64,000 nt of DNA from Rhodovastum sp963709085 (lineage in GTDB: Bacteria; Pseudomonadota; Alphaproteobacteria; Acetobacterales; Acetobacteraceae), in NCBI GenBank assembly GCA_963709085.1, contig CAVPVB010000007.1, positions 2,232,001 to 2,296,000 of the forward strand. Direction: 5' to 3'. Positions 1-11,297 of this stretch are shown one piece after another. The translations under genes were made by a program, and so were the position numbers. Positions within the stretch are counted from its first letter, which is position 1; each line of letters begins with the position of its first letter. The notes below the pieces were generated by a model. It was not told the DNA's origin. It searched no databases and saw only the letters and a program-made list of their open reading frames with translations.

Positions 1-1
1 G

Positions 2-1000
2 CCGGTCTTCATCGAACCGGCGAACAATCCCGGCGCCTATGATCGCGAAGTGTTTCTGGTGATGAAGGAATTCGCGCCGGCGTTCAGTCGCGGCGGTGAC
101 ATGGCGATCGACGCGCTGGCTGGCGCGCCGCTCAAGGCGCTGCAACAGATCGGAATGGCGGCCGACGCGGCGGCGGCGGCGGAGAAAACCAAGGGCTTCG
201 AGGTCGGCTATGATTTGTTCGGCATCAATGGCCGGATGCTCGGCCACGGCGAGCCGATCCGGGTGAAACCGGGGGAGCGGGTGCTGTTCCATGTGCTCAA
301 TGCGAGTGCGACCGAAATCCGCAGCCTCGCGCTGCCCGGCCATGTCTTCCGCGTCGTGGCGCTCGATGGCAATCCGGTGCCGACGCCGGCGGACGTGCCC
401 GTGCTCTGGCTCGGGACTGCCGAGCGCGTTTCCGCCATCGTCGCCATGGATCACCCCGGCATATGGGTGATGGGCGATCTCGCCGATGATGACCGCGCGC
501 ATGGGATGGGCATCGTCGTCGAATATGCGGGCCAGAAGGGCCAACCGCACTGGACGAAGCCGAAACCGTTCCGCTGGGATTACACCCGGTTCGGCCGCGC
601 CGACGCCACGAAAGCACCGCCGGACGAAACGATCGAGATGACGATCGTCAAGCACAATGCGGCCCTCGATGGCTTCAACCAGTGGACCCTCAATGGCGCG
701 GCGTTTTCGATGGACACGATGACGCCGGTGCACACGGTGCAGGCGGGGCAGCGCACCCGCCTGAAATTCCGCAACGCGAGCGACGATATCCATCCGCTGC
801 ACCTGCACCGGCACAGTTTCGAACTGACCCGCATCGGCGGCAGGCCGACCGCGGGCGTGATCAAGGACGTGGTCATGCTGGGCGGGTTTCAGGAACTCGA
901 ATGCGATTTTACCGCCGACAATCCGGGGCTGACGCTATTTCACTGTCACCAGCAATTGCACATGGATTTCGGCTTCATGGCGCTGTTCAGATACGCGTAG
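2..1000 (+). CDS. Multicopper oxidase, C-terminal part (gene runs off the left edge)
   Basis: The frame is open from base 2, so the true start lies before the window; 332 residues are visible. The C-terminal cupredoxin domain carries both copper-binding motifs of the multicopper oxidase family: HPLHLHRHSFE near visible residue 265 and HCHQQLHMDFGFM close to the end. The HCH motif joins the trinuclear cluster to the type 1 copper in laccases, CueO and related periplasmic oxidases. The substrate cannot be told from this fragment and the export signal would be upstream. The HPLHLHRH form, rather than HPxHxHG, is slightly unusual. Family call is sure; exact function is not. Confidence 0.85.
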   Translation, partial: PVFIEPANNPGAYDREVFLVMKEFAPAFSRGGDMAIDALAGAPLKALQQIGMAADAAAAAEKTKGFEVGYDLFGINGRMLGHGEPIRVKPGERVLFHVLNASATEIRSLALPGHVFRVVALDGNPVPTPADVPVLWLGTAERVSAIVAMDHPGIWVMGDLADDDRAHGMGIVVEYAGQKGQPHWTKPKPFRWDYTRFGRADATKAPPDETIEMTIVKHNAALDGFNQWTLNGAAFSMDTMTPVHTVQAGQRTRLKFRNASDDIHPLHLHRHSFELTRIGGRPTAGVIKDVVMLGGFQELECDFTADNPGLTLFHCHQQLHMDFGFMALFRYA

Positions 1001-1006
1001 CCAGAG

Positions 1007-2881
1007 CTACGCCGACGCCGCCTCCAACGCCTCGGCCGCCTCCAGCCACTCGGTTTCCGCCGCTTCGGTCGCGCGGGCGATGGCGGCGAGGCGGGTCTGC
1101 GCCGCGGTGACCTCGCCGGCGCGGCCGGGCTCGTAGAGCCCCGGGTCGGCAAGCTTCGCCTCGACTTTGGCGCGTTCCTCGGCAAGCTTGGCGATGCGCG
1201 CTTCGGCGTCGCGGGCGCGGCGGCGCAAGGGGGCGGTGGCGGCGCGGGCCTCGGCGCGCTCGCGGCGGTCCTCGCGTCTGGTCGGGGCGGCGTCGGCCTT
1301 CGCTGCCGGTCGGGCACGCTCGGCCAGCAGGACGCGATACTCGTCGAGATCGCCCTCGAAGGGCTGCACGGTGCCGTCGGCCACCAGCCAGAGCCGGTCC
1401 GCCACCAGTTCCACCAGATGCGGGTCGTGGGTAATCAGCAGCACCGCGCCCTCGAAATCGGCCAGCGCCCGCACCAGCGCCTCGCGGGCGTCGATGTCGA
1501 GGTGGTTGGTCGGTTCGTCGAGAATGAGCAGTTGCGGCGCATCGCGGGTGGCCAGCGCCAGCAACAGCCGCGCTTTCTCGCCGCCGGAAAGGCTGCTGAC
1601 CGCCGTGCCGGCACGATCGGCATCCAAGCCGAAACGGGCAAGCTGGGCGCGGACCTGCACGATCGCCGCCCGCGGCAGGGCGCGGGCCATGTGCTGCACC
1701 GGCGTCTCGTCGGGCACCAACTCGTCGGCCTGGTGCTGGGCGAAATAGCCGACCTTCAGCTTCGGGCCGCGCCGCACCTCGCCGGACATCGGCGCCAGCC
1801 GGCCGGCGACCAGCTTGGCCAGGGTGGATTTGCCATTGCCGTTGGCGCCGAGCAGGGCGATGCGGTCATCCATGTCCACCCGCAGGGAAAGCCCGCGCAG
1901 CACCGGGCGGCCGTCATAGCCGGCGGTGGCGCCGTCGAGCGCCAGGATGGGCGGGGCGATCTGGACCGGTTGGGGGAAATCGAAATGGGTGGGGGAATCC
2001 TCCACCACCGCCTCGATCGCCGGCAGCTTCGCGATCGCCTTCAGCCGCGCCTGCGCCTGCCGCGCCTTGCTGGCCTTGAAGCGGAAGCGATCCACATAGG
2101 CCTGCATATGGGCGCGCTGGGCGGCGACCTTGGTGGCCATGGCGGTCTGCTGCATCGCCCGCTCGGTGCGGATGCGCACGAATTCGTCGTAGCCGCCGGG
2201 GGTGACGTTGATTTTCCCGCGATCGAGATGGGCGATGGCGTGCACGCAGCGGTCGAGCAGGCCGCGGTCATGCGAGACGATGATCGCGGCACCCGGGAAC
2301 TTCGCCAGCCAGGTTTCCAGCCACAGCGTCGCTTCGAGGTCGAGATGGTTGGTCGGCTCGTCCAGCAGCAACAGGTCGGGGGCGGCGAACAGGGCGGTGG
2401 CCAGCGCCACCCGCATGCGCCAGCCGCCGGAAAAGGTGCGGACCGGGCGCGCCTGCGCGGCGGCGTCGAAGCCGAGCCCGGCCAGGATGGCGGCGGCGCG
2501 GGCCGGCGCGCTGTCGGCGCCGATGGCGCGCAGGCGTTCGTGGATTTCGTCCAGGCGGTGCGGGTCGGCCGATTCGTGTTCGGCCTCGGCGAGCAAAGCG
2601 AGGCGTTCCGGGTCACCCTGCAGCACGATGTCGGTGAGGGAGAAATCGCCGTCCGGCGCCTCCTGCTTCACCTGGCCGAGCCGGGCGCGGCTGGCCATGC
2701 GGATTTCCCCGCCATCGATGGCGAGGTCGCCGGCGATGGCTTTCAGCAGGGTGGATTTGCCGGCGCCATTGCGGCCGAGCAGGCCGATGCGCTTGCCGGG
2801 ATCGACCGCGAGGTCGGCCCGGTCGAGCAGGGTGCGGCCGCCGAGGCGGATGGTGATGCCGGTGAGGGTGAGCAGGCTCAT
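1007..2881 (-). CDS. ABC-F family ATP-binding protein (Uup/YheS-like)
   Basis: A 624-residue soluble protein with two ABC ATPase domains in one chain and no membrane segments, as in ribosome-associated ABC-F proteins (EttA, Uup, YheS). Domain 1 has Walker A GLLGRNGAGKST, signature FSGGW and Walker B LLLLDEPTNHLD. After a charged linker, domain 2 has ALLGANGNGKST, signature SLSGGEKAR and LLILDEPTNHLD. The last ~100 residues are Arg/Ala/Glu-rich and likely coiled coil, as in Uup-type proteins. The start MSLLTLTGI is the usual family start. Family members act on stalled or translating ribosomes; which subfamily this is remains open. Confidence 0.93.
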   Translation of the reverse strand: MSLLTLTGITIRLGGRTLLDRADLAVDPGKRIGLLGRNGAGKSTLLKAIAGDLAIDGGEIRMASRARLGQVKQEAPDGDFSLTDIVLQGDPERLALLAEAEHESADPHRLDEIHERLRAIGADSAPARAAAILAGLGFDAAAQARPVRTFSGGWRMRVALATALFAAPDLLLLDEPTNHLDLEATLWLETWLAKFPGAAIIVSHDRGLLDRCVHAIAHLDRGKINVTPGGYDEFVRIRTERAMQQTAMATKVAAQRAHMQAYVDRFRFKASKARQAQARLKAIAKLPAIEAVVEDSPTHFDFPQPVQIAPPILALDGATAGYDGRPVLRGLSLRVDMDDRIALLGANGNGKSTLAKLVAGRLAPMSGEVRRGPKLKVGYFAQHQADELVPDETPVQHMARALPRAAIVQVRAQLARFGLDADRAGTAVSSLSGGEKARLLLALATRDAPQLLILDEPTNHLDIDAREALVRALADFEGAVLLITHDPHLVELVADRLWLVADGTVQPFEGDLDEYRVLLAERARPAAKADAAPTRREDRRERAEARAATAPLRRRARDAEARIAKLAEERAKVEAKLADPGLYEPGRAGEVTAAQTRLAAIARATEAAETEWLEAAEALEAASA

Positions 2882-2929
2882 GGGCTGGATGTAGCGGCGG
2901 CGGGACGCGCGGGGAAGCGTTGCTGGCGT

Positions 2930-5900
2930 TCAGCCCGCGTCGAGCCCGCTCCGCAGCGCTTCCAGGGGCCGCAACAGCGCCCCCCGCAACTCACGGACCG
3001 AGAACGGCTTGTTCAGGACCGGGCAGTCCTGGAAGCGCCGCGGCACCACCAGGCTCGCCTGATAGCCGGTGGCGAGCAGGAACGGGATGCCGCGGCGCGC
3101 CAGCTGGTCGGCCACCGGCCAGACCATGATGCCGTCGAGGTCCACATCAAGCAGGGCGATGTCGATCTCCGCCGTCTTCGCCAGCGCCACCGCCGCTTCC
3201 AGGCGCGCCACCGGCCCGACCACCGACACGCTCACCAACTTCAGGTTGCGGACGATATTGGCGGCGAGCAGCGCGTTGTCCTCCACCACAAGGACGCGCT
3301 TGCCCCCGAGCGCGGCCTGCAGGTAGGTCGCGCCGGCCTGCGCGGACGGGGGTGCCGGCGCCGGCGGTTCGCCGAGCGAGGCGATCTGATCCCACGGCAC
3401 CATCACGGTGCAGGTCAGGCCCTCGAGCGGGAAGCCGAGTTGCACCGTGCCGCCAAGCTCGTAGGCCAGGCTGTTCTCGATCAGGGTGAGGCCGAAGCCC
3501 CGCTGCGTCGGCTCCGTCACCTCCGGGCCGCCGGTTTCGCGCCAGTGCAGCACCAGCACCTGCCCATCGCCCTTCTCGGCATGCCAATTGACGTGCACGC
3601 GTCCGCCGGGCGCCGACAACGCACCGTGCTTGACGGCGTTGGTGGCCAGTTCGTGCACGGCCAGAACTCAGCGCCAGCGCCGCCTTCGGCCGCAACAACA
3701 CCGGCGCGTCGGCCGCGATCAGCACCGAAGGCGCCGCCCCGCCCATGTAGGGAGCCATTTCCTCGGCGATCATCATCTGCAGGCTGGCGCCCTCCCAGCG
3801 GCTTTTGGTCAGCAGGCTGTGCGCCAGCCCCATGGCGCGCAGCCGCCCCTCGAAGCTGTTGAGGAAGCCGTCGAGCGTGTCTTCGCTGGTGCGGCTCTGG
3901 GCGACCAGGGCCTGGATGGTGGCCAGCATGTTCTTCACGCGGTGATCGAGCTCGGCCATCAGCAGGTCCTGTCGGTGCCGCGCCGCCACCTCCTCGCGCA
4001 CCCGCCGTTCCAAATCGCCGGTCAGGCGGCGGAGTCTCGCCTCGGTTTCCTTGATCTGGGTGATGTCGATCGATACGGCGGCGACGCCGTGGATCGAGCC
4101 GTCCTCCATGCGCAGCGGCGCCTTGGCCGACCGGAAGACCCGCGCGCCCTGACCCGCTGCGTCAAAGATCTCCTCGAAAATCTCCGCGCGGCCGGTCTCG
4201 ATGATGCGCCGGTCGTTGGCCATCACCGCATCGGCCTGGGGCGCGTCGTGATGCCACTGCGCGGTGCTGCGGCCGATCACCTCGTCCGCGGGCCGGCCGG
4301 CCACGGCGAGGAGGGCGGGATTGGCGAACAGGAAACCGCCCCCGGTGTCCTTCGCATAGATCGGGTCGGGCGAGCAATTGCCGATGGCGCAGAGCAATGC
4401 CGCCGTCTGGCGAAGCGCGTCCTCGGTGCGCTTGCGTGCCGTGATGTCCTCGATGACGCCGATATGGCATTCCGGGCTGCCGTCGGGGGCGCGGAGCAGG
4501 GACACCGTCAGGTTGACCCAGATTACCTCCCCGTCCTTGCGCAGGTAGCGTTTTTCGACCGTGAAGGTCGCGATCTCGCCGGCCAGCAGGGCTTGCGTCT
4601 GCGCCTGGTCAACCGCCCGGTCGTCAGGATGGGTGATGTCGCGGAAACTGCGGGCGAGCATCTCCTCGCGCGTGTAGCCGGTGATTTCGCACAGCTTTTC
4701 ATTGACCGACAGCGGCACCCGGTCGAGCCCGGCCAGCGTCATGCCGACCGCTGCCTGCTCGAACATGGCACGGAAGCGCTGCTCGTTGCGGCGTTCCTTG
4801 GTCACGTCGCGGTAGAAGATCGTCAGGCCGTCATCCGAGGGATACGCATGCGCCTCGAAATGGGTTTTAAGCGGCGCATGGTAGCCGTCCACCTGCGTCG
4901 GCACGCCGCGCTGCATCGCCGTCCGGTAGGCATCGGCAAAGGTGGTCCCCGCCAAACTGGGAACCGCGTCCCACATCACCTGGCCCAGAAGATCGCGACC
5001 CGGCGCGAGCCGCACCTTCGCCCGCTTGTTGAGATATGTGTAGCGCCAGTCGCGGTCGAGCACGACCACGGAGTCCGTCGTGCTTTCGAGCGCGGTGCGC
5101 AGGGCGTGCTCCCGGGCCTCTTGCGCCACCGCCAGACGATCGAAGGCCGCGGCGAGGCGGCCGAACTCGCTGCCGTCGTCACGCAGGCCGGTGCGGGCGG
5201 TGAGATCGCCGGCGCGCCAGCGATCGGCGACAGCGAGCAGCCGGTCGAGCGGACGGCGGATCAGGCGCCGGCCGGCCAGGACGGTGAACGCCAGCGCCAG
5301 CCCGGCCCCGGCGACGATCAGAAGCAGGCTGGCGCGGTTGGCCTGTGTCACCGCGGCGAAGGCGGTCGCCCGGTCCAGTCCGACCGCGATGCGCAATCCC
5401 TTCGGTTCCACGGCGACGGGCGCATAGGCGACGATGCGGTCACTGCCGTCGGTGATCTTCATCGGGACGACCCTGATCTCGTCTCCTTCCAGGCTGAAAC
5501 GCATCGCTTCGGGCATCGGCTGGCCGACATAGCGCGCCCCGTCCGGAAAGCGGGCCAGCATGGTGCCATTGCGATCCCTTACCGACACGGCAACGTCCGG
5601 CGGCAGGCCGAGATGCTCAAGCTGCTGGCGCAGCCAGTCGAGGCTGAGCCCCAAATAGGCAACACCCGTGACGGTGCCGTCCCGGGCCTTGAACGGCTTG
5701 GCCATATGGATGGTCGGCTGGCCCGAGATTCGGCCGATCGCGTACTCGCCGATGACGAAGCCACCCATCAGCAGGGCATTGCGGAAATAGCTACGGTCGG
5801 ACATGTCGAGGCTGCGATTGACCGGACCGGACGCGCAGACGGGATGACCATCGAGGCCAATGATGCCGGCGGCGTTGTAGCGCGGCGACTGTTCCAGCAG

Positions 5901-6140
5901 GGCGGCCAGCAACTTCGGGCAAAGTTCGGGTAGTTTGTCCTGCACGGCCGGCAAGCCGCTGATGGCGTTCAGCGCCTGCTCCGCGCCTTCGACGATCCGT
6001 TGTTGTTCGGCACTGACCAGGCGCACGAGGCGCAGCGCCTCGTCCTGCACGAGTTGCTGCCGGGTGAGGCGCGCCGCGCTTTCGGTGTAGGCCTGGAACA
6101 CCAGAGCGGGGACCAGGGCGATCGATACGACCAGCAGCAA
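2930..6140 (-). pseudogene. HWE-family sensor histidine kinase with receiver domain, broken by a single-base frameshift
   Basis: Order in the reconstructed protein: TM1 (LLLVVSIALVPALVF), large periplasmic Cache-like sensor, TM2, HAMP, several PAS domains, HWE/HisKA_2 phosphoacceptor (ELDHRVKNMLATIQAL), HATPase, then a C-terminal receiver (VLVVEDN ... IALLDVDLDG). The reading frame is lost at the start of the HATPase: frame one runs to ALALS and the continuation HELATNAVKHGALS lies one frame over. Dropping one of the two A bases at 3665-3666 restores ALALSLAVHELATNAV, the expected N-box. Frame one then continues as nonsense to 3147. The apparent start is TTG at 6140; a CTG at 6161 follows GAGGTGAGG and would add a few residues. 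Either a true pseudogene or a one-base sequence error. Confidence 0.85.
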
Positions 6141-6650
6141 CCGTGCGAGAAGGCTTTTCAGTTCGACCTCACCTCGTAAGCTTCACAACCATTTTACGGA
6201 TATGAGGCCTGCGCATTGATTGGCGTCAATGCGCGGGGGTTTCGTAATCGAGAAGTGGTTGAATCGTATGATAGCGTAGCATTCATTGTAAACTGACGGG
6301 ATAAAATTTCCAAAAAGTAAATACGGTTCCAATTAATTGGTTGCAGCGAAAAGAATTCCGGTAGAATGAACGCGCCGAATCGCGGTCGCGATGGTGTGCG
6401 TAATCAAAGATATCGCGTTGACCTGACGGAAAGAGAAGAGGGGGGTGCAACCCCATTATCCCGTGTCCAAAGAACGCTGCCGCTCAAGGCAAGAGCGGTT
6501 GCGTGAAGCCGTGAATTGAGTCGTCGGCCGGGTGGTATGGTGGACCGGCGGGCCGCTCCCCGGTAGCCTCCGCGGCAAGGCGCGCCATCCTGCAGGCAGT
6601 CCCCTGGAACCGGCCATGGGGCGCGGTCGATACCGAGTGGAGAGACCCGA
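6141..6650. other. AT-rich non-coding stretch between divergent genes, with a 12-bp palindrome
   Basis: About 500 bases with no convincing gene separate the leftward sensor kinase from the rightward lipoprotein gene. The part from about 6230 to 6420 is clearly richer in A+T than the rest of the window, which suits a shared promoter region. It holds a perfect palindrome CCAATTAATTGG at 6329-6340 that could be an operator. No tRNA or recognisable riboswitch was seen. Promoter elements could not be assigned with confidence. Confidence 0.4.
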
Positions 6651-7076
6651 TTGCTGGTTGCCGGCCGCCGCATTGTCCTGCTGATCCTCATGCTCGCGCT
6701 GCCGGGGTGTGTTGCGCCACGCCCCGATTTCACCGAGCGAACCCGCCAGGATTGCCTGCGCGGCGACCGGGATGCGTGCCGGCTGCTCGATGCCTTCGAT
6801 CCGTCCCAGAACGCGCAACCGGCACCGGCGCATCCCACGCGGGTGGCGCCGGTTCGTGCCATACGGCCTGAGCCGTCGCGGCCCACGCCGGTTGAGACGG
6901 ATGTTCAAGCCATCATGAAGGGGATTGAACAGGCGAAAGGCTCGGCCAGGACCGGCTATCAGCCGGAGATTCCGTCCCACGCGGCCCCATCCCACGATTT
7001 TCCGATGCCCGCCCAACCGCCATCGGCTTCGCCACCGCCGGGTTCGCCGCCGCCGGAACCTCAGGACAAGCCTTAA
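6651..7076 (+). CDS. Small proline-rich lipoprotein of unknown function
   Basis: A 141-residue protein starting MLVAGRRIVLLILMLALPGC: a short charged n-region, a hydrophobic stretch and an LPGC lipobox, so the mature protein should begin at Cys20 and be lipid-anchored. The rest has a short Cys-containing segment (DCLRGDRDACRLLDAF) and then a Pro/Ala/Ser-rich low-complexity tail ending PPPEPQDKP. The start is TTG at 6651, preceded by GGAGAG at 6639-6644. No domain is recognised and the neighbours give no clue. It is probably transcribed on its own from the AT-rich region upstream. Confidence 0.65.
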   Translation: MLVAGRRIVLLILMLALPGCVAPRPDFTERTRQDCLRGDRDACRLLDAFDPSQNAQPAPAHPTRVAPVRAIRPEPSRPTPVETDVQAIMKGIEQAKGSARTGYQPEIPSHAAPSHDFPMPAQPPSASPPPGSPPPEPQDKP

Positions 7077-7103
7077 CCGGCCAGCAGCCGGCCCATTACG
7101 CGC

Positions 7104-7144
7104 CTCGAAACTTCGAGATGTGAGTTTCCATAATATGTATTATG
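7104..7144. repeat. Two short perfect inverted repeats between convergent genes
   Basis: CTCGAA-AC-TTCGAG occupies 7104-7117 and CATAATA-TG-TATTATG occupies 7129-7144. They sit 28 and 53 bases past the lipoprotein stop, in a gap of about 250 bases that ends at the stop of the leftward receiver-kinase gene, so they may help separate convergent transcripts. The loops are only two bases, so protein-binding palindromes are as likely as RNA hairpins. Nothing else was recognised in the gap. Confidence 0.35.
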
Positions 7145-7324
7145 CGACTTTTGGGTGTGGGGGACGAATCCGACCCGCGATACCGGCGCGGACGGGCATT
7201 TTGGCCGGCCGCCACAGGGCGTGATAACTGTGTATTATCGCGCTCATCGAGATTGTGCCCTAATTTACGACAAACCATTGATCCTCCAGCCCCTCGCCGT
7301 CATGGCGACGAGTGGCTGGCGCCC

Positions 7325-8452
7325 CTACCGCGATACAGGTGGCAGCGGCACCCGGCTGAACAGCGTGGTGCCGCCGCCCGGGCTGGTTTCGACTTCCAGC
7401 GTGCCGCCGACCAGGGACAACCGGTCGCGCATGCCGAGCAGGCCGAGCCGGCCCGAGGCCGCACCGTTGCCGCCGTCCCAGGTGAAGCCGCGCCCGTCAT
7501 CCTCGACAATGAGCCGCGCTTCCTGTTCGGTGGCCTCCAGGATGATGCCGACCCGGACCGCCCCGGCGTGCCGCGCCACATTGGTCACGGCTTCCTGCAG
7601 CACCCGGTAGAGCGTGGTTTCCACCACGCAAGGCAGCCGCCGGTCCCCCAGGGTCAGGTGCAGGTCGAAATGCAGATCCGTCCGGTTGCCCCAGGTGTCG
7701 AGCAAGTGGCGGATGGCATCCTGCAGGCCGAGATCGTCAAGCGCCGTCGGCCGGATCTCCCAGGCCAGGCGGTTGATCTCCCGCCCCAGCTCATCGGCGA
7801 TCTGGTTGAGCGCCCCCACCTCCCCCGCCTTGGCCGGGTCGCTGCGGCCGAGCCGGTTCAGGCCCAGCTGCAGCAGGGTGAGCGACTGTCCGAGGCTGTC
7901 GTGCAGCTCGCGGGCGATGCGCTGCCGCTCGGCTTCCTGCTCCACCACGGTGCGCCGCAGCACTTCCGACAGCCCGGCCTCGGCCAGGGCGCGCCGTTCG
8001 GTCTCGGTCTTCAGGTCAACCACCAGCGCCTGCAACTGCGTGGCCCGGCGGTCGAGCTCCGCCACGGCCCGGGCGTTGCGTGCCGCGTACCGCATGGTGC
8101 GGCCGAGCAGCACGTGATCGAACTCGCCCTTGATCAGGTAATCATTCGCCCCCGCCTCGGTGGCCGCCATATCCACCGCCTCGCTGCCGTGGCCGGTGAG
8201 CATGATGATGGGCTTGAGCACGCCATGCCGGCGCGCCGCGCGGATGAGGTCGAGGCCGCTATCCGGACCGAGCCGGAAATCGACGAAATAGAGGTCGTGG
8301 CCGCCGGCGGTGATGGCCTGCTCGGCCGGCTGGAAACGCGACACCCAGTCCAGCACGCGCGGCGGCCCGGGGATGCGCCGCAGCATTTGTTCCAGCCAGA
8401 TGAAGTCGACGCGCGCATCATCGACCAGCAGCAGGCGGGTCAGGGTGATCAA
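7325..8452 (-). CDS. Receiver domain-HisKA_3 histidine kinase, last gene of the phytochrome operon
   Basis: A 375-residue cytoplasmic protein. Residues ~1-120 are a CheY-like receiver (TRLLLVDDARVDF; phospho-Asp in LYFVDFRLGPDSG). A coiled-coil linker follows, then the NarX/DesK-type phosphoacceptor ERQRIARELHDSLGQSLTLL and a HATPase with VTNVARHAGA and VEDDGRGF. There is no membrane segment. TTG at 8452 is chosen as start because it leads straight into the receiver fold and is preceded by a G-rich Shine-Dalgarno-like run; an upstream in-frame start would add an Arg-rich stretch unlike any domain. HisKA_3 kinases usually phosphorylate NarL/FixJ regulators; the only one in the window is at 29481. 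As a receiver-kinase it likely relays signal from the phytochromes. Confidence 0.85.
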   Translation of the reverse strand: MITLTRLLLVDDARVDFIWLEQMLRRIPGPPRVLDWVSRFQPAEQAITAGGHDLYFVDFRLGPDSGLDLIRAARRHGVLKPIIMLTGHGSEAVDMAATEAGANDYLIKGEFDHVLLGRTMRYAARNARAVAELDRRATQLQALVVDLKTETERRALAEAGLSEVLRRTVVEQEAERQRIARELHDSLGQSLTLLQLGLNRLGRSDPAKAGEVGALNQIADELGREINRLAWEIRPTALDDLGLQDAIRHLLDTWGNRTDLHFDLHLTLGDRRLPCVVETTLYRVLQEAVTNVARHAGAVRVGIILEATEQEARLIVEDDGRGFTWDGGNGAASGRLGLLGMRDRLSLVGGTLEVETSPGGGTTLFSRVPLPPVSR

Positions 8453-8492
8453 GGCCGCCCCCCGTCCCTGGCGATCCTCCCGTCCCTGGCAG

Positions 8493-8957
8493 TCAAGGTC
8501 GCGCCACCTCCGTGGCGGGAAGCGACGCCGTCTCCAGCCAGAATTTCCACAACGAGGACACCTTGGCAACGTAGTCGGGAATACTGGCCGGCTTGATCAG
8601 GTAGGCGTTGATGCCGATCGAGTAGGCCTCGGTGATGTGCTTGGGGCTTTCCGAGGTGGACAGCGCGATCACCGGCAGGTGGCGCAGGCTTTCGTCGGCC
8701 CGCAACATGCGCAGCACCTTGCGCCCGTCCAGCCGCGGCATGTTGAGGTCGAGCAGCACCAGCCGCGGCACCGGCGCCTGTCCGGGTCCGGCGAAGGCGC
8801 TGCGGCGGTAGAGGTAGTCCAGCATCTGCTCGCCGTCGCTGACGAAACGCAGGTCGGCGACGATGCCGGCGCGCGAGAACACCTCGGTGAGGATGAACTT
8901 GTCGTGGTTGTGGTCCTCGGCCACCAGGATGCAGGGGGGGTGGGTGTCGCGCTCCAT
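8493..8957 (-). CDS. Single-domain response regulator (Rcp1-like)
   Basis: A 154-residue receiver-only protein: ILVAEDHNHDKFIL with the acidic pair, LVLLDLNMPRLDG with the phosphoacceptor Asp, the switch residue in VIALSTSES and Lys in AYLIKPASIPDYV. The slightly long form ending in a Trp-rich helix (VSSLWKFWLETASLP) is typical of regulators paired with phytochrome kinases (Rcp1 type). It begins three bases after the upstream bphP stop and is followed by the receiver-kinase 40 bases on, so it is co-transcribed and is the natural phosphate acceptor of the BphP kinases. Confidence 0.9.
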   Translation of the reverse strand: MERDTHPPCILVAEDHNHDKFILTEVFSRAGIVADLRFVSDGEQMLDYLYRRSAFAGPGQAPVPRLVLLDLNMPRLDGRKVLRMLRADESLRHLPVIALSTSESPKHITEAYSIGINAYLIKPASIPDYVAKVSSLWKFWLETASLPATEVARP

Positions 8958-8960
8958 GGA

Positions 8961-11293
<2,333 letters not shown>

Positions 11294-11297
<4 letters not shown>

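Noticed and set aside
1418..3862. A rightward open frame of about 800 codons antisense to the ABC-F gene and the kinase
   Set aside because: Its translation is Gly/Arg/His/Gln-rich noise mirroring the ABC-F and receiver sequences on the other strand.
7077..7324. Possible tRNA or small RNA gene in the gap after the lipoprotein
   Set aside because: No cloverleaf, no CCA-proximal stem and no T-loop consensus could be found; only two short palindromes are present.
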